Assembly (NCBI GenBank): GCA_030432255.1
Contig: JAUIHS010000018.1
Span: forward strand, 1 to 64,000
Reading direction: 5' to 3'
DNA length: 64,000 nt
From: Phycisphaerae bacterium
GTDB taxonomy: Bacteria; Planctomycetota; Phycisphaerae; Phycisphaerales; UBA1924
How positions within the stretch are numbered: the first letter of the stretch is position 1; each line of letters opens with the position of its first letter. The notes below the pieces were generated by a model, which saw only the letters and a program-made list of their open reading frames with translations, did not search any database and was not told the origin of the DNA. Both the position numbers and the translations under genes were made by a program. Shown piece by piece: positions 46,544 to 56,934 of the stretch.

Positions 46544-49500
46544 TCATCCGCCTGGGAATGGCGTGTCGGCATTGGGACAGACGAGCCCCCAGTTGGCGAG
46601 CACCTTGTTGAGATCCTCGAAGTTGACGCGATCATCACAGTTGACGTCGCCGATGGGCCCGACGGTGTTCCAGTTGCCGAGGACATCATTGAGATCGTCG
46701 AAGTTGACGCGCCGATCGCCGGTGCTGTCGCCGGGACATGGCGTCGATGAGGCATCCGCGGGGTCGGAACAGTTCTCGATCTCATCACGATCGAGCCATG
46801 TGTCCTGGTCGCGATCGACGCCCATGCGGTGCGCCGACTTCCGGGGCGTCACCGTCCACGTCAGTTCGTTGCCGGCCGACGCCTTGCCCTTCATTTCCGT
46901 GATCGTATAGAACTCACCCGCGCGGTCGGACTGGAACAGACCCCCATTAGGCTGGCCCGGCGCGTTGGGGAGATACACGAAGCCGCGACGAAGCCCATCA
47001 AAGCGGCCCTTGATGATCAGGCCGGTATCAAGTTGGTTGGCTTCGGCGAGCATGTCATTGATGAGCAGTTCCTGTTGCAGCGGCAGGACGCTGCCATCGA
47101 GAACGGTGGTCTGCCAGCCGACCGCGGCATGCGTGTCCTGGCTGGTTCCGCCGGGCGGCTGTTCAACATCGGTCACGAGACTGTCATCCTCGGTGAGATC
47201 GGAACCGGAGAAGGCGAGCATCAGCGCCACGAGATCGGCGAGCTCCTGGTCACTGGCGATGGCGAAGATGTCGATGAACTCCTCGATGCCGGGGATGGTG
47301 CCGTCATGCAGTTGACCGAACCCGGCATTGGCCTCCGTCTTTGCGAATGTCATGCCGGTCTTGTCCTGCATGTTGCGCAGTTGGGAAACCTTGATCGTGC
47401 GGTTGCTGGATGCATCGACGCTGACGAGGTGCCGATGGCGTTCGCCCAGGGGACCGGCGGGGAAGAGGTTGTACTGGGAGCCGTCCCATTCGTAATCGCT
47501 GCCTGAACCATGAGGCAGCGCATGACACTGCTTGCACTTCACGCCGTCGGTGTTGATGTCCTTGTAGAGGTGAAGACCGTTCACGGCATCACCCGGCGGG
47601 AGCGGATCGCCGAGCGCCAGCGTGAAGCGCCCCGTGGCGTAGTGACCGTCGAGGTCGAGGCTGGTGGGCAGGGAGTTGTCGAAGTTGCGGAAGGGATTGG
47701 GCGGGAAGGTGATGGTGTCGAGGTAATTCTCGAACTGCTGCATCTCCGCCGGGGACGGCTCGGCGTCCTTGCCCTGAAGTCCCACGAAGGCGCCGGAGAA
47801 CTCCTCGATGCCGAAGCGGTCGCCGCGCCAGTGGTGCGGCTCATGCCCGATGATGTCCTGGAGTGTCTGGGTGGTCATCGGCCCCTTCATGGGATGCCAG
47901 TCCTCGAACTGGAGTGCGGGGGGAACGGTGAAGGGATCGAATCCAGGCTGACCCGCGCCGAGATTCTGGTCGAGGATGCCGCCGATTTCGATCTCCTCAG
48001 CGGGGTTGCCGAGGTCCCACGCGAGTTTGTCCATGCGGCTGTTGACATGGCACGAGGCGCACGCGATGTGTCCGTTGCCGGAGTTCTTGTGCGTGTCGAA
48101 GAGGTGACGACGCCCGACACGGATGACGTTGGGCGTGGGATCGTAGAAAGAGGCCGTGGCCCGCTCGTGGCTGGTCGCGGTGTTGACGATCGAAATCGTG
48201 CCGTCGAAGCGATTCAGGCAGTAGAGCAGTTCGAGCGCTTCGTGCAGCACGAGACCCGTGGGTCCCTCCCCCACTTCGATCGTGAATTCATCGCCGGGCA
48301 CACCGGAGTCCGGGATGCGCTGGCCATCCTGATCGATGCGCACGATGTTGTTGGAACCCATGCCCGCAATCCATGCGGTATCGCCCGCGCTGTTCCAGAC
48401 GATGGCGCGGGGGTCGCCGATCGACCTGGCGCGATCTTCAGGAGTGGCCGTGGACTGCAGGTAGTTGAGATGCGGGTTGAGATCTGCGGTGTCCAGCTCC
48501 GGAGGACTCAGCGAAGTATTGAAGAGTCCGACCATCACGCGATGAAAGATGCCGTTGAGATTCGGCTCGAACCGCACCTCGTTGATGCCGTCCGTGCCAA
48601 TGGTTGTCACCCGCCCGTCATCCGGATTCACCGCGAGCGCCATGACAATGTTCATCGCACCCGTGCCGTAACCGGTCACCGAGAGCGTGGATGTATCGAT
48701 GATCGCAAGATCCCGATCGGGAAGATCCCACCCGATGGGCCGGTTCGACATCCCGGCGTTGGCGCCGGAAACCCACGGACTCCAGTCCGTTCCGTTGTCG
48801 TCGAACCACTGGTTGCCATCCTTCTTCACGATCAGGCCGACCCGCGGCGGCGGCGGGTTGTTGGGATGCATCGGTGGAACGAACGTGTTGCCGGGACCGT
48901 TGGGCGGAGGATTCACACCGCCGTACGGAGTCCCGGGATTGTTCACCACGCGCGTCAGTCCCGAGAGACCGTGCCCCCCGTTCAGGATCGTCGATGCATT
49001 CCCCGAGAAGAAGATGCCGGCGTACACGGTCTGACCATCGGGGCTCACCGCCAGGGCACGCGGGCTTTCACCGTTGATGTCAATGCTCACCGGCGGCTGA
49101 TCCGTCGCGGCGGGGTTGAAGACCATGATCTCGTCCGTCATCGCACAGGAGACGAACGCCAGGCCAGCATCGCCAGCGAAGACGAGATCCGAGGGTTCGT
49201 CCTTGGTGCGCAGGGTCTCCACGACGTTGCCCTGTGAGAGCCGGACGATGCTGATGTCGTCCGAGATGTGATTGACGACCCAGACCTCGTCGTTGGTTCG
49301 GGCCCTGACGGTGACGGGATCCAGCCCGACAGGGATGGAGTCAAGATGCTCCAGACCGCCGTCGCCTCCGATGGAGAAGACCTCCAGGCGATTGTCCATG
49401 GTGTTGACGGCAAGCAGGCGGGTGCCGTCAGGGGTCATGTCCAGCGGGTGAATGTGGCCTGATTCCCAGTTGACGAAGGTGTCCGGGACCGGGAAGGGGA

Positions 49501-49609
49501 TCGGAACCGGATGAATGGTCACCGGCGCCTGCACCTGGGCGATGGCCGAGGACGCCGCAGCAATGGTCAGCAGGGCCGTTCCGCAGCAACCGAGCACGTG
49601 ATGGGTCAT
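46544..49609 (-). CDS. YVTN-type beta-propeller / c-type haem protein with dockerin
   Basis: 1021 residues from the ATG at 49609, preceded by AGGAG. Signal peptide about 1-24. Residues about 50-480 contain beta-propeller blades of the YVTN type (AVSPDGQTVYAGIFF, NRLEVFSIGG, GTISIVNTATS). Two haem-binding CxxCH motifs follow: CASCH at 517-521 and CKQCH at 692-696, the second in a region of di-haem peroxidase style (QLRNMQDKTGMTFAKTEAN). The C-terminus has a dockerin module (CPGDSTGDRRVNFDDLN, then DVNCDDRVNFEDLNKVL) and a short tail. It is probably a periplasmic or surface redox protein; the substrate is unknown. Confidence 0.85.
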   Translation of the reverse strand: MTHHVLGCCGTALLTIAAASSAIAQVQAPVTIHPVPIPFPVPDTFVNWESGHIHPLDMTPDGTRLLAVNTMDNRLEVFSIGGDGGLEHLDSIPVGLDPVTVRARTNDEVWVVNHISDDISIVRLSQGNVVETLRTKDEPSDLVFAGDAGLAFVSCAMTDEIMVFNPAATDQPPVSIDINGESPRALAVSPDGQTVYAGIFFSGNASTILNGGHGLSGLTRVVNNPGTPYGGVNPPPNGPGNTFVPPMHPNNPPPPRVGLIVKKDGNQWFDDNGTDWSPWVSGANAGMSNRPIGWDLPDRDLAIIDTSTLSVTGYGTGAMNIVMALAVNPDDGRVTTIGTDGINEVRFEPNLNGIFHRVMVGLFNTSLSPPELDTADLNPHLNYLQSTATPEDRARSIGDPRAIVWNSAGDTAWIAGMGSNNIVRIDQDGQRIPDSGVPGDEFTIEVGEGPTGLVLHEALELLYCLNRFDGTISIVNTATSHERATASFYDPTPNVIRVGRRHLFDTHKNSGNGHIACASCHVNSRMDKLAWDLGNPAEEIEIGGILDQNLGAGQPGFDPFTVPPALQFEDWHPMKGPMTTQTLQDIIGHEPHHWRGDRFGIEEFSGAFVGLQGKDAEPSPAEMQQFENYLDTITFPPNPFRNFDNSLPTSLDLDGHYATGRFTLALGDPLPPGDAVNGLHLYKDINTDGVKCKQCHALPHGSGSDYEWDGSQYNLFPAGPLGERHRHLVSVDASSNRTIKVSQLRNMQDKTGMTFAKTEANAGFGQLHDGTIPGIEEFIDIFAIASDQELADLVALMLAFSGSDLTEDDSLVTDVEQPPGGTSQDTHAAVGWQTTVLDGSVLPLQQELLINDMLAEANQLDTGLIIKGRFDGLRRGFVYLPNAPGQPNGGLFQSDRAGEFYTITEMKGKASAGNELTWTVTPRKSAHRMGVDRDQDTWLDRDEIENCSDPADASSTPCPGDSTGDRRVNFDDLNDVLGNWNTVGPIGDVNCDDRVNFEDLNKVLANWGLVCPNADTPFPGG

Positions 49610-50218
49610 GATTTTTCTCCTGGGGGATCTGCCTCCATTCTGTCAGGTGAGGGTAAAAGACCGCGCCATGAAGAAAGAAAGGGGAACCAATCCGCGCGGT
49701 TGGCGAAAATTTCTGAAGCGTTTCCCAAAGAAAGTGCGCGTATTTGCCAATTCGGGAACGTTTTCCCGATGAGGCGCGTCCGAGTGAGATGGCTGGATGC
49801 AGCCGAGACGCCGGGGCTTGGGATCAGGGGAACTCGTGGGCTCATTTCCGGGTGAATGAGCCACGTCGTGCTGAGGGGCACGACGACTGGATTTTCGGCA
49901 GGTCGGCCGGCATCGCCACGAATGCGAGCCGCGGCGGCATCCGGAGATGTGTTGTTCCCCCCGTCCCTGTTCGGTTCGGACCGGGGGAATCCAATTTGAA
50001 ACGTGGGCGGCCCTTCAGGCGATCAACTCGCCCGGGCTGTGCCTGCGTGCATGAGTTTCTGAGACGAACGCGCCTGAACGGCTGCGGTGCGGTCGTAGTC
50101 GGGAGGTTCGGCCGTGCTGACATCACAAGAGCCCACGACGTGTGGAGCGGATGCGCATGGCCTCATTCCAGAAGGACGCCGCGCCCGCGGCACGGTGTCG
50201 GAAAGGCAGGAGGTACCC
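49610..50218. other. Divergent intergenic region, 609 bp
   Basis: It separates the haem protein gene and the prepilin gene. The proximal 200 bp next to the haem gene are AT-richer and contain the dyad at 49752. The rest shows no gene. Promoters of both genes are expected here but none could be identified. Confidence 0.4.
49752..49769. promoter_or_regulatory. Possible operator: inverted repeat
   Basis: TCGGGAA (49752-49758) and TTCCCGA (49763-49769) form a perfect 7-bp dyad with a 4-nt spacer about 150 bp upstream of the haem protein gene. Such spacing suits a dimeric regulator, but no protein is linked to it. Confidence 0.3.
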
Positions 50219-51190
50219 ATGGTCCGGAAGAACGTAGCTCGGCGAGGATTCACCCTCATCGAACTGCTGGTGGTCATCAGCATCATCACGCTGCTCATCA
50301 GTCTGCTGCTGCCGGCGGTCAGCGAAGCCCGCCGCCAGGCGCGCATCTCAAGTTGCACATCCAACATGAAGCAGCATGCCCAGGCGGCACAGAACTTCGT
50401 GCCCCAGAACAAGGACCGGCTGCCCAACGCACCGGAAGGCAACAACAACCCCGTGATCGGCAAGCGCGGCACACCTGCCGCCCGTGTCGCGATCCGGAAT
50501 GCCTTCGAGACCAATGGCTGGGCCTTCTCTCCCTTCGGCATCCCGTCCGTCGGCGCCTTCCAGGCCGTGACGGGTGTCAACTCGGAGATCAGGAACTCCT
50601 GCCTCATCCAGGGCTACATCATGACACTCGGCCCGTACCTGGTCGATGGTGAAGGCATCGACATGCTGACGGACATCACCATCTGCCCCTCCAACAAGAT
50701 CCGGTACGAGTCCACAAAGGCGTACAAGGAAGCCGTCCGGGCCAACGGTGGCCTCTTCCCGTCCCTGAGCTCGACGGCCAGCCAGAACGCGGCCTTCTCT
50801 TCCTACCGCATGTCGGCCGACATCCTGCTGACTCCGGCGCTCTTCGACGCCGATCGCGACCTGTACGCCGTGCCGATCACGGCTTCGGCCCCCCAGAGGT
50901 GGCAGCGCTTCAACAAGGCCTCTGACGTCTTCTTCCCCTCCAACAAGGTCGCCTTCTTCCTCTGGTTCGCCAGTCACGACAAGAATGTCGACTACTGGCT
51001 CGAGGCCGGCGCCACCTGCCCCGTCGCCCTGCATGACGGTTCCGCTCGCGTCACCAAGCCGACCATCGACGGTCTCGCCACCGACTTCGATGAGAACGCC
51101 GGGTCCGCCTACCTCTTCGCGCCCACCGGCCCGACCTACGACTCGCACTTCTTCGCGACCCTCGGCGGTCTTCACGGACGCGACCTCTGA
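50219..51190 (+). CDS. Orphan prepilin-like protein with type IV N-terminal methylation signal
   Basis: 323 residues from the ATG at 50219, preceded by GGAGG at 5-nt spacing. The prepilin leader [20 protein letters not shown] (cleavage between G and F, Glu at +5) is followed by a hydrophobic helix and the [20 protein letters not shown] segment typical of planctomycete prepilins. The globular part has few cysteines and a segment [12 protein letters not shown]. The family is large in planctomycetes, and whether it is a pseudopilin or a secreted filament subunit is unclear. It stands alone and has its own terminator. Confidence 0.82.
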   Translation: MVRKNVARRGFTLIELLVVISIITLLISLLLPAVSEARRQARISSCTSNMKQHAQAAQNFVPQNKDRLPNAPEGNNNPVIGKRGTPAARVAIRNAFETNGWAFSPFGIPSVGAFQAVTGVNSEIRNSCLIQGYIMTLGPYLVDGEGIDMLTDITICPSNKIRYESTKAYKEAVRANGGLFPSLSSTASQNAAFSSYRMSADILLTPALFDADRDLYAVPITASAPQRWQRFNKASDVFFPSNKVAFFLWFASHDKNVDYWLEAGATCPVALHDGSARVTKPTIDGLATDFDENAGSAYLFAPTGPTYDSHFFATLGGLHGRDL

Positions 51191-51261
51191 TTCAACCGCA
51201 ACACTCGCTCTGTTCCTGCGAGTGAACTGATCCACACGTTCGACTGATGGGCTCAGTCAGG

Positions 51262-51296
51262 CCTCCTCGTTCGACCAGGACGAGGAGGTCTTTTTT
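51262..51296 (+). terminator. Rho-independent terminator after the prepilin gene
   Basis: CCTCCTCGT (51262-51270) pairs with ACGAGGAGG (51280-51288), followed by TCTTTTTT. Confidence 0.9.
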
Positions 51297-51352
51297 GCTG
51301 GAATCGGGAGCCGGATGTCGGCAATCACGGGGGCGGACTGTATGCTGCCGCC

Positions 51353-52588
51353 GTGGCCCTCATCGTGCAGAAATTCGGCGGTTCCTCGGTCGCGGATGTC
51401 GGTCGCATCCGTCGCTGCGCCCGTCGGATCGTCGATGCGAAGGATGCGGGGCACAATGTGGTGGTCGTCGTCAGCGCGATGGGCAAGACCACCGACGGAC
51501 TCGTCGAACTGGCGCGGGAAGCTTCCTCAGACCCCGAGACGGGTGAAGCCTCCGACGCCGGCCCATCCAAGCGCGAACTGGACATGCTCCTGTCCACCGG
51601 AGAGCGGATCACGATCGCCGCGATGGCCATGGTGCTGCACGCAATGGGTCACGAAGCGGTGAGCTTCACCGGTCGTCAGATCGGCATGGTGACGGATGAC
51701 GCCCATACACGAGCGCGGATCGCCTCCGTCGATGCCGATCGGATGCGGGCGGAACTGGAGGCGGGGCGGATCGTCGTCGTCGCAGGTTTCCAGGGCGTCA
51801 CGGATGCGGGGGAGATCACCACGCTGGGACGAGGCGGATCAGATACGACCGCCGTGGCGGTCGCCGCGGCGTTGAAAGCGGACGTCTGCGAGATCTTCAC
51901 TGACGTCGACGGCGTCTACACGACGGATCCTCGGCTGGTACCTGAGGCCCGCAAGCTGGAGCGGATCAGTTACGACGAGATGCTGGAGATGGCGTCGCTG
52001 GGCGCCAAGGTGATGCACAGCCGGGCGGTGGAGTTCGGGGCGAAGTACGAGGTGCCCATTCACGTGCGGCACAGCCATCGTCCCGACGAGGGGACCCTGA
52101 TCACGAAAGAGGTCGAGAAGATGGAAGAGCTGCAGGTCACGGGTGTGGTGCTGAAGCCGAACCTGGGCCGGATCACGCTGGACAACGTGCCGGACTCCCC
52201 GGGCGTCGCGGCGAAGGTCTTCGCCCACCTTGCGGAATCGGGCGTCGTGGTCGACGACATCATCCAGACAGTGGTCGGTGATGGCGTCGCAACGATCAGT
52301 TTCACGGTGGACCACGCGGACCTTCCGGACATCAAGCCGATGCTGGATGACATCATGGGCCAGATCGGCGGCGGTCACGCCTCGATCGATGTCGGCTTCG
52401 CGAAGATCTCCGCAGTGGGCGTCGGCATCCGCAGCCACACCTCGGTCGCTTCAATGATGTTCAAGGCTCTCGCCGAGGGCGGCGTCAACATCGCCAACAT
52501 CACGACATCAGAGATCAAGATCTCGGTGATCGTGGACAAGGGGGATGGGGAGAAGGCGCTGCAGCTGGTGCATGGGGTGTTGTTTTAG
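51353..52588 (+). CDS. lysC: Aspartokinase
   Basis: 411 residues from a GTG at 51353. The kinase domain opens with [15 protein letters not shown] and carries [15 protein letters not shown] and [13 protein letters not shown]. Two ACT domains follow (about 265-340 and 345-411), the regulatory module that binds lysine or threonine. The enzyme phosphorylates aspartate, the first step to lysine, methionine and threonine. The start region has no lysine riboswitch signature. Heptamer repeats begin at the stop codon. Confidence 0.96.
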   Translation: MALIVQKFGGSSVADVGRIRRCARRIVDAKDAGHNVVVVVSAMGKTTDGLVELAREASSDPETGEASDAGPSKRELDMLLSTGERITIAAMAMVLHAMGHEAVSFTGRQIGMVTDDAHTRARIASVDADRMRAELEAGRIVVVAGFQGVTDAGEITTLGRGGSDTTAVAVAAALKADVCEIFTDVDGVYTTDPRLVPEARKLERISYDEMLEMASLGAKVMHSRAVEFGAKYEVPIHVRHSHRPDEGTLITKEVEKMEELQVTGVVLKPNLGRITLDNVPDSPGVAAKVFAHLAESGVVVDDIIQTVVGDGVATISFTVDHADLPDIKPMLDDIMGQIGGGHASIDVGFAKISAVGVGIRSHTSVASMMFKALAEGGVNIANITTSEIKISVIVDKGDGEKALQLVHGVLF

Positions 52589-52613
52589 GTGTTAGGTTGC
52601 AGGTTGTAGGTTG
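52586..52613. repeat. Heptanucleotide tract starting at the lysC stop codon (TAGGTTG-like)
   Basis: The stop codon TAG is itself the start of TAGGTGT, TAGGTTG, CAGGTTG, TAGGTTG. Confidence 0.75.
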
Positions 52614-52700
52614 GCGCAAGCGACAAGCCTGCGCAGAACCTCGTTTCCGCGCGCGTTGTCACGCTTGCGCCAAGCTACAAGCTGAAAGCCAGAAGCCAGA
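52611..52700. repeat. Long inverted repeat between lysC and gspK
   Basis: TTGGCGCAAGCG (52611-52622) is the perfect reverse complement of CGCTTGCGCCAA (52662-52673), a 12-bp stem with a 39-nt loop and no T tract. AAGCCAG AAGCCAG heptamers follow to about 52700. Confidence 0.75.
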
Positions 52701-52723
52701 AGCTCCTCCTGACGGCTTCGCCG

Positions 52724-55700
52724 TCAATAGGTCAACGGCAACTCGATGAGCAGCAGGAGTTCCGGGCGGTCGAGGGGGCCGGTCATGTTGGAGCGGTCGT
52801 AGACCGCGAGCCAGCGCGATTCGTACTCCGGCTTGAAGTCCTCGTGGTTCAGCGAGTCCAGCGGATCGCCGGAGACGGGGATGGACTCGATGGTGTCCGG
52901 GTCGTAGCCGCGAAGCAGGAACCACGCGATGTAGACATCACTTCGCGTTGAGGCAATGTTGCTGACGGCGCGGGCGATGGCGAGGCGTTCCTCGGGGTCG
53001 TCGACCGGGTTGTAAGTGCCCGCGGCGTAATCGACGTGGCGCTCGATGGGGTAGCCGGGGTCGTTGCCGCCATCGGCGAGTTCGAGGAAGCCGCGCATGC
53101 TGGCCTGGTTGGTGACGCGGCCGTCCACGTCCCACTGACCGAGGATGGCGAGTTCACCGAGGGATGCGAAGCCGTCGCGGCTGTCCGCACGGACACCCTG
53201 CATCGGTGCGCCGAGGTAGGCGGTGCGATTCCGCGGCAGGTCGCGGTACTCCAGCATGCGCAGGACGCGTGCCGGATCGGTCGCGGAAGGTGCGTACTGC
53301 GGGATCTGACCACCCATGCCGGTGTTGATGGTGAAGTCCGGCTCGACGAAGGGCAGCAGCGCGAGGACGTTCTCGGATGCGGTGTTGATGTTGATACGGC
53401 CCTCAGCGCGCTGTCCGAGGTAGTTGAGTCCCTCAAAGCAGTCGATCACACGGGTCGCGAGGGGCAGGTAGAGATTGGAGGGGCTGTCGGCGGGAATGTT
53501 CGCCATGCCGTTGTTGCCGTAAATGTACCGGGACGGATCGAGGACCCCGATATACGGGTTGGTCTGGCCCGCCTTGTTGACGAGGTCATACCAACGCTCA
53601 TCGGCAAGCTTCTCACCGATGGTGGTCCACGCATCCAGGTTCGTGAGATCGTGGTTGAGGCAGGTGTGTGTGAATGCACACAGCATGTGCAGTTCGGTGG
53701 GCGCGATGAGATCGCGGTTGGGCACGAAGAACTGCCATGACGGAAGACTGGAGAGTTCCATCATGGAGAGGGTCTTGGTGTTGCCAAGATCGAAGCGGTT
53801 CCCCGGGAAATTCATGATCTCATCGGCCAGCAGCGAACCGTTGAAGGGTGTGGTGGGATCAGCGGCAAACGGGGGCGACGGGAAAGCGAGTGCGTAGATA
53901 TCCGGATCCAGCCAGGCCTGGCCATCGATCACCGGTGTGGAGACACGATTGCCTTCGCGCGTACTCGCGTCCGGTTCGAGGATCCAGGACGGGAATCCCC
54001 CGGCAAAGGGCTGCACATCCGACCGCTGCATGGTCTGCGTGACCATCGCCCGCCCGGTGATCAGACCGTCGATGCGTCGCTGACCGGCACCCGACTCGAC
54101 GAATCTGATGTGGTTCTCGTCGTATCCGAGATTGACAAAATAGGCGTAGTCGCCGAACAGGGGAGCCCCGATGTTGTTCCACTGGTCGAAGTTTGAGATA
54201 TCGATCGTATCGGGAGTCTGCACGGAAGCAGCCTGCGCGGTCGTCGGCGTCATGCGATCCACAAGGTAGTGCTGATACGACGTCGTCGCCGACATGGGAT
54301 CGGTGTAAACGTTCTCGTACATCACGAGCACCGGCGTGTTCGTCTTGAACAGGTCGTGCGGCGCCGGATTGACATTCGGGATGGCGCTGCCGTCGGGTGC
54401 TCGACGGGCATTGATGGGCGTCAGGATGCTGCTCGCGGGCATCAGCGTCTCCACGTGCGTGCGGATCTGGTCTCGCATCTCCGTACCCCACGCCGGAGAA
54501 CTGCTCGAATCCCACGCGAAGTAGAAGACGTGGTTCCCGCCGGGAAGGATCGTTGCACTCGGAAGTACGAAGATCTGAGACCCGGCCCCGATGGCGCTCG
54601 GGCTGTCAGGCAGGACGATGACGTAGTTGTCCGTGTTGATCTGCACGCCCCACGGATTGGCAAGCTCGAATGCGATGATTGTGCCCAACGGCTCCGAGGC
54701 AAGCTCGATGATGTAATTCTCGTTGCCGCCCTCGGTGCCAGCATCACTGTACACACCGATCGTCGTCACTTCCTTCAGGAAGGGCTGACGATCAAGACCG
54801 ACATGCGTGACGCCCTTGCGCAGCGTGTTGCCGTAGTTCACGGCGTCGGCATCGACGCGCGTCGCGAGTTCGACAGCCTCGGCAGTCGTCAACTGGTCGC
54901 CCGAGTGCTGGATCGGAAGGAGCGCGGGATCGATGTCGCCGTGTGTGAGCCGCGGCCCGAACTCGATCTCGGGGGTGAAACCGTTGTCGAAGACCGGCTG
55001 AGTGCCCGCAGCGATGTGATCGTAGTTGGTGAACGCTCGGAGAATCGTCGGGCCGTCGTTGAGATTGGAATCCTCAGGACCGTCAGTAGCGTCGAGCAGG
55101 TTCACAGTCAGCGCCACGGCGGTGTTGATGGCGAACGAGGCCTGCACCGGAATGCCGCTGATGCTGCTGAGGGCGAGGGAGGCGCCGTTGTTGCCGCCAC
55201 CATAGTGATAGTTCGCATCACCCTGCGACATGTCAGCGGAACGCAGCGCCCCACCCAGTGAGAGATCCGTCGCAAAGGGAGCAAGAGCCCAGACGAAGGC
55301 GTTGTACGCGTCGTCGAGATCGTTGCGATCAAAACCGTGCAGGCGCACCTTGCGGTTGAACTGGATCGCCGCGGATGCGGGATCCTTGTAATTGATCGCC
55401 GGCACCGGGCTGAAGTCCGCGGCACCGCTCACGGGCGTGAGGTGATGGCGATTGTCTTCGAAGATGGCCTGTGGCGACGGCTCTGGGTTGGACTGCGAGA
55501 AGACGCGCTTGTCGAGCGCCTCTTCGCGTGAGCGGAGCGGGCCGACATCCGGATCACCGCCGGCGGGCGGGAGGAACCCCCCCGCCTCCGGACCGTCGAT
55601 GATCTTCTCGAATTCGGAAAGGACCAGCGAGTTGTTGGTGCCCCAGAACCCCTGGAGATCGATGAGATCGCGCAGCGGGTAGCTGCCGCTCGTGTTGGAG

Positions 55701-56881
55701 ACGGCGTCGTACGGAATGCCGCCCGCATAACGGTAGAAGAACTCACGCTGGTTCTGCGTCAGTCGCCGCCCGGGTGTGAAGGGATCCCACGGCAGGTAGG
55801 TATTCAGCGACTCACCCGTCTCGAGGCGCGGGAAGGTCGACGTGTCCCTGATGTCTTCGAAGAGCTCAGGGATGTTGAAGACGTCTTCAAGGTGACCCTG
55901 GAATGTCTGGGCCAGGCGGCCAATGTTGACATCACTGTGCTCGGGCGTCTGGCTGTTGCGCAGGAGACGATAAAGGTCCACGTCCGCCGGCGTCTGCCCG
56001 TCGCCGGGCGCCAGTTCGTCACCGAACTCGATGGATGTGTTGTAGTTCACGAGCGCCGACGCATCCATGATGCGCGTCGCCTGCACCCAGACCAGGCCGT
56101 ACAGATTGCCGAGGCGATCGACGGTCTGCCAGCGGGCGTCCGGGCGCAGGTCACCGTCGGTGTCCGCAAACAGACGTTCGTCCCGCGGCGTGAGTTGGTC
56201 AAAGGGCGGCTCCAACGCCGCCATCTGCGTTCCGAAGGGGACACTCTCCAGCGCCATCACCGGGTCGATGATGTCGAGTTGAGCACCGGCGTTGCCGCGA
56301 CCGTTGATGGCATCCTCGAAGAATTCCCCGAGGTCGAGATAGCGGCCATCAAGACGTTCCCAGCGCAGTGCGTCGTCATCGAAGCGATAGGTGGAGCGGA
56401 GGTTGGTGACCTGGGCCCACCGGTTCTGTGCATCGCTCCACAGCGGCTCCGTCGAGGCCAGCCACGGGTCATCACCGACACCGGTGGCGTACACCTCGCT
56501 GTCGGCCGGCCCGAGCACTTCACGATTGCGCATGCTGAGGAAGTCAGACGATGGCGCATCGTGGAACTCGCCATCTTCAAACATCCGCGGGTGCACCCGT
56601 GCATCACGCTGACCGTAGATGGGCGTGGTCCGTGTGACGACCTTGCCACCGAAGAGATCCGCACCGATGACAAGCCCCACCTCGGAAGCGAGGGCGTCCA
56701 CCTGCTGCCGATAATTGACTTCACGCGCCACCGCGGCCGCACTGTTGCGCTCAACGCGCGCAATCGTGACGTACGACACCGCGGCGATCGAGATGATCGC
56801 CAGGACCCCCAGCGCAACAACGAGCATCGTGCCTCGTCGGGCATTCGTGAACTGGTGGGCATTGTGGGTCTGCGTGGTCAC
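52724..56881 (-). CDS. Very large type II secretion minor pseudopilin (GspK-like)
   Basis: 1385 residues from a GTG at 56881, preceded by AGGAGG. The N-terminus has a prepilin-like hydrophobic segment (RRGTMLVVALGVLAIISIAA). The GspK-type C-terminal region contains RININTASENVLALLPFVEP, the INxNTA signature where a GspK domain closes. Typical GspK proteins are about 300-350 residues; this one carries roughly 1000 extra residues of globular sequence with Asp/Asn-rich loops. GspK caps the pseudopilus tip with GspI and GspJ. It ends the operon; the downstream intergenic region is repeat-rich. Confidence 0.85.
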   Translation of the reverse strand: MTTQTHNAHQFTNARRGTMLVVALGVLAIISIAAVSYVTIARVERNSAAAVAREVNYRQQVDALASEVGLVIGADLFGGKVVTRTTPIYGQRDARVHPRMFEDGEFHDAPSSDFLSMRNREVLGPADSEVYATGVGDDPWLASTEPLWSDAQNRWAQVTNLRSTYRFDDDALRWERLDGRYLDLGEFFEDAINGRGNAGAQLDIIDPVMALESVPFGTQMAALEPPFDQLTPRDERLFADTDGDLRPDARWQTVDRLGNLYGLVWVQATRIMDASALVNYNTSIEFGDELAPGDGQTPADVDLYRLLRNSQTPEHSDVNIGRLAQTFQGHLEDVFNIPELFEDIRDTSTFPRLETGESLNTYLPWDPFTPGRRLTQNQREFFYRYAGGIPYDAVSNTSGSYPLRDLIDLQGFWGTNNSLVLSEFEKIIDGPEAGGFLPPAGGDPDVGPLRSREEALDKRVFSQSNPEPSPQAIFEDNRHHLTPVSGAADFSPVPAINYKDPASAAIQFNRKVRLHGFDRNDLDDAYNAFVWALAPFATDLSLGGALRSADMSQGDANYHYGGGNNGASLALSSISGIPVQASFAINTAVALTVNLLDATDGPEDSNLNDGPTILRAFTNYDHIAAGTQPVFDNGFTPEIEFGPRLTHGDIDPALLPIQHSGDQLTTAEAVELATRVDADAVNYGNTLRKGVTHVGLDRQPFLKEVTTIGVYSDAGTEGGNENYIIELASEPLGTIIAFELANPWGVQINTDNYVIVLPDSPSAIGAGSQIFVLPSATILPGGNHVFYFAWDSSSSPAWGTEMRDQIRTHVETLMPASSILTPINARRAPDGSAIPNVNPAPHDLFKTNTPVLVMYENVYTDPMSATTSYQHYLVDRMTPTTAQAASVQTPDTIDISNFDQWNNIGAPLFGDYAYFVNLGYDENHIRFVESGAGQRRIDGLITGRAMVTQTMQRSDVQPFAGGFPSWILEPDASTREGNRVSTPVIDGQAWLDPDIYALAFPSPPFAADPTTPFNGSLLADEIMNFPGNRFDLGNTKTLSMMELSSLPSWQFFVPNRDLIAPTELHMLCAFTHTCLNHDLTNLDAWTTIGEKLADERWYDLVNKAGQTNPYIGVLDPSRYIYGNNGMANIPADSPSNLYLPLATRVIDCFEGLNYLGQRAEGRININTASENVLALLPFVEPDFTINTGMGGQIPQYAPSATDPARVLRMLEYRDLPRNRTAYLGAPMQGVRADSRDGFASLGELAILGQWDVDGRVTNQASMRGFLELADGGNDPGYPIERHVDYAAGTYNPVDDPEERLAIARAVSNIASTRSDVYIAWFLLRGYDPDTIESIPVSGDPLDSLNHEDFKPEYESRWLAVYDRSNMTGPLDRPELLLLIELPLTY

Positions 56882-56934
56882 GGGGCACCTCCTGCGAACA
56901 GATCGTGCGGGGTGGTCAGGGATTTGCGTATCAA

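Noticed and set aside
47510..49237. Long open frame opposite the haem protein (575 codons)
   Set aside because: The opposite strand has a signal peptide, two CxxCH motifs and a dockerin; this frame has none.
46544..49609. MauG/di-haem peroxidase assignment
   Set aside because: Two CxxCH sites are present, but they are 170 residues apart and preceded by a propeller; the peroxidase-specific axial ligands could not be located with confidence.
51200..51352. Lysine riboswitch upstream of lysC
   Set aside because: The space holds only the terminator of the previous gene and about 55 bp; no conserved riboswitch core is present.
52611..52673. Terminator for lysC
   Set aside because: The stem is long but the loop is 39 nt and there is no T tract.
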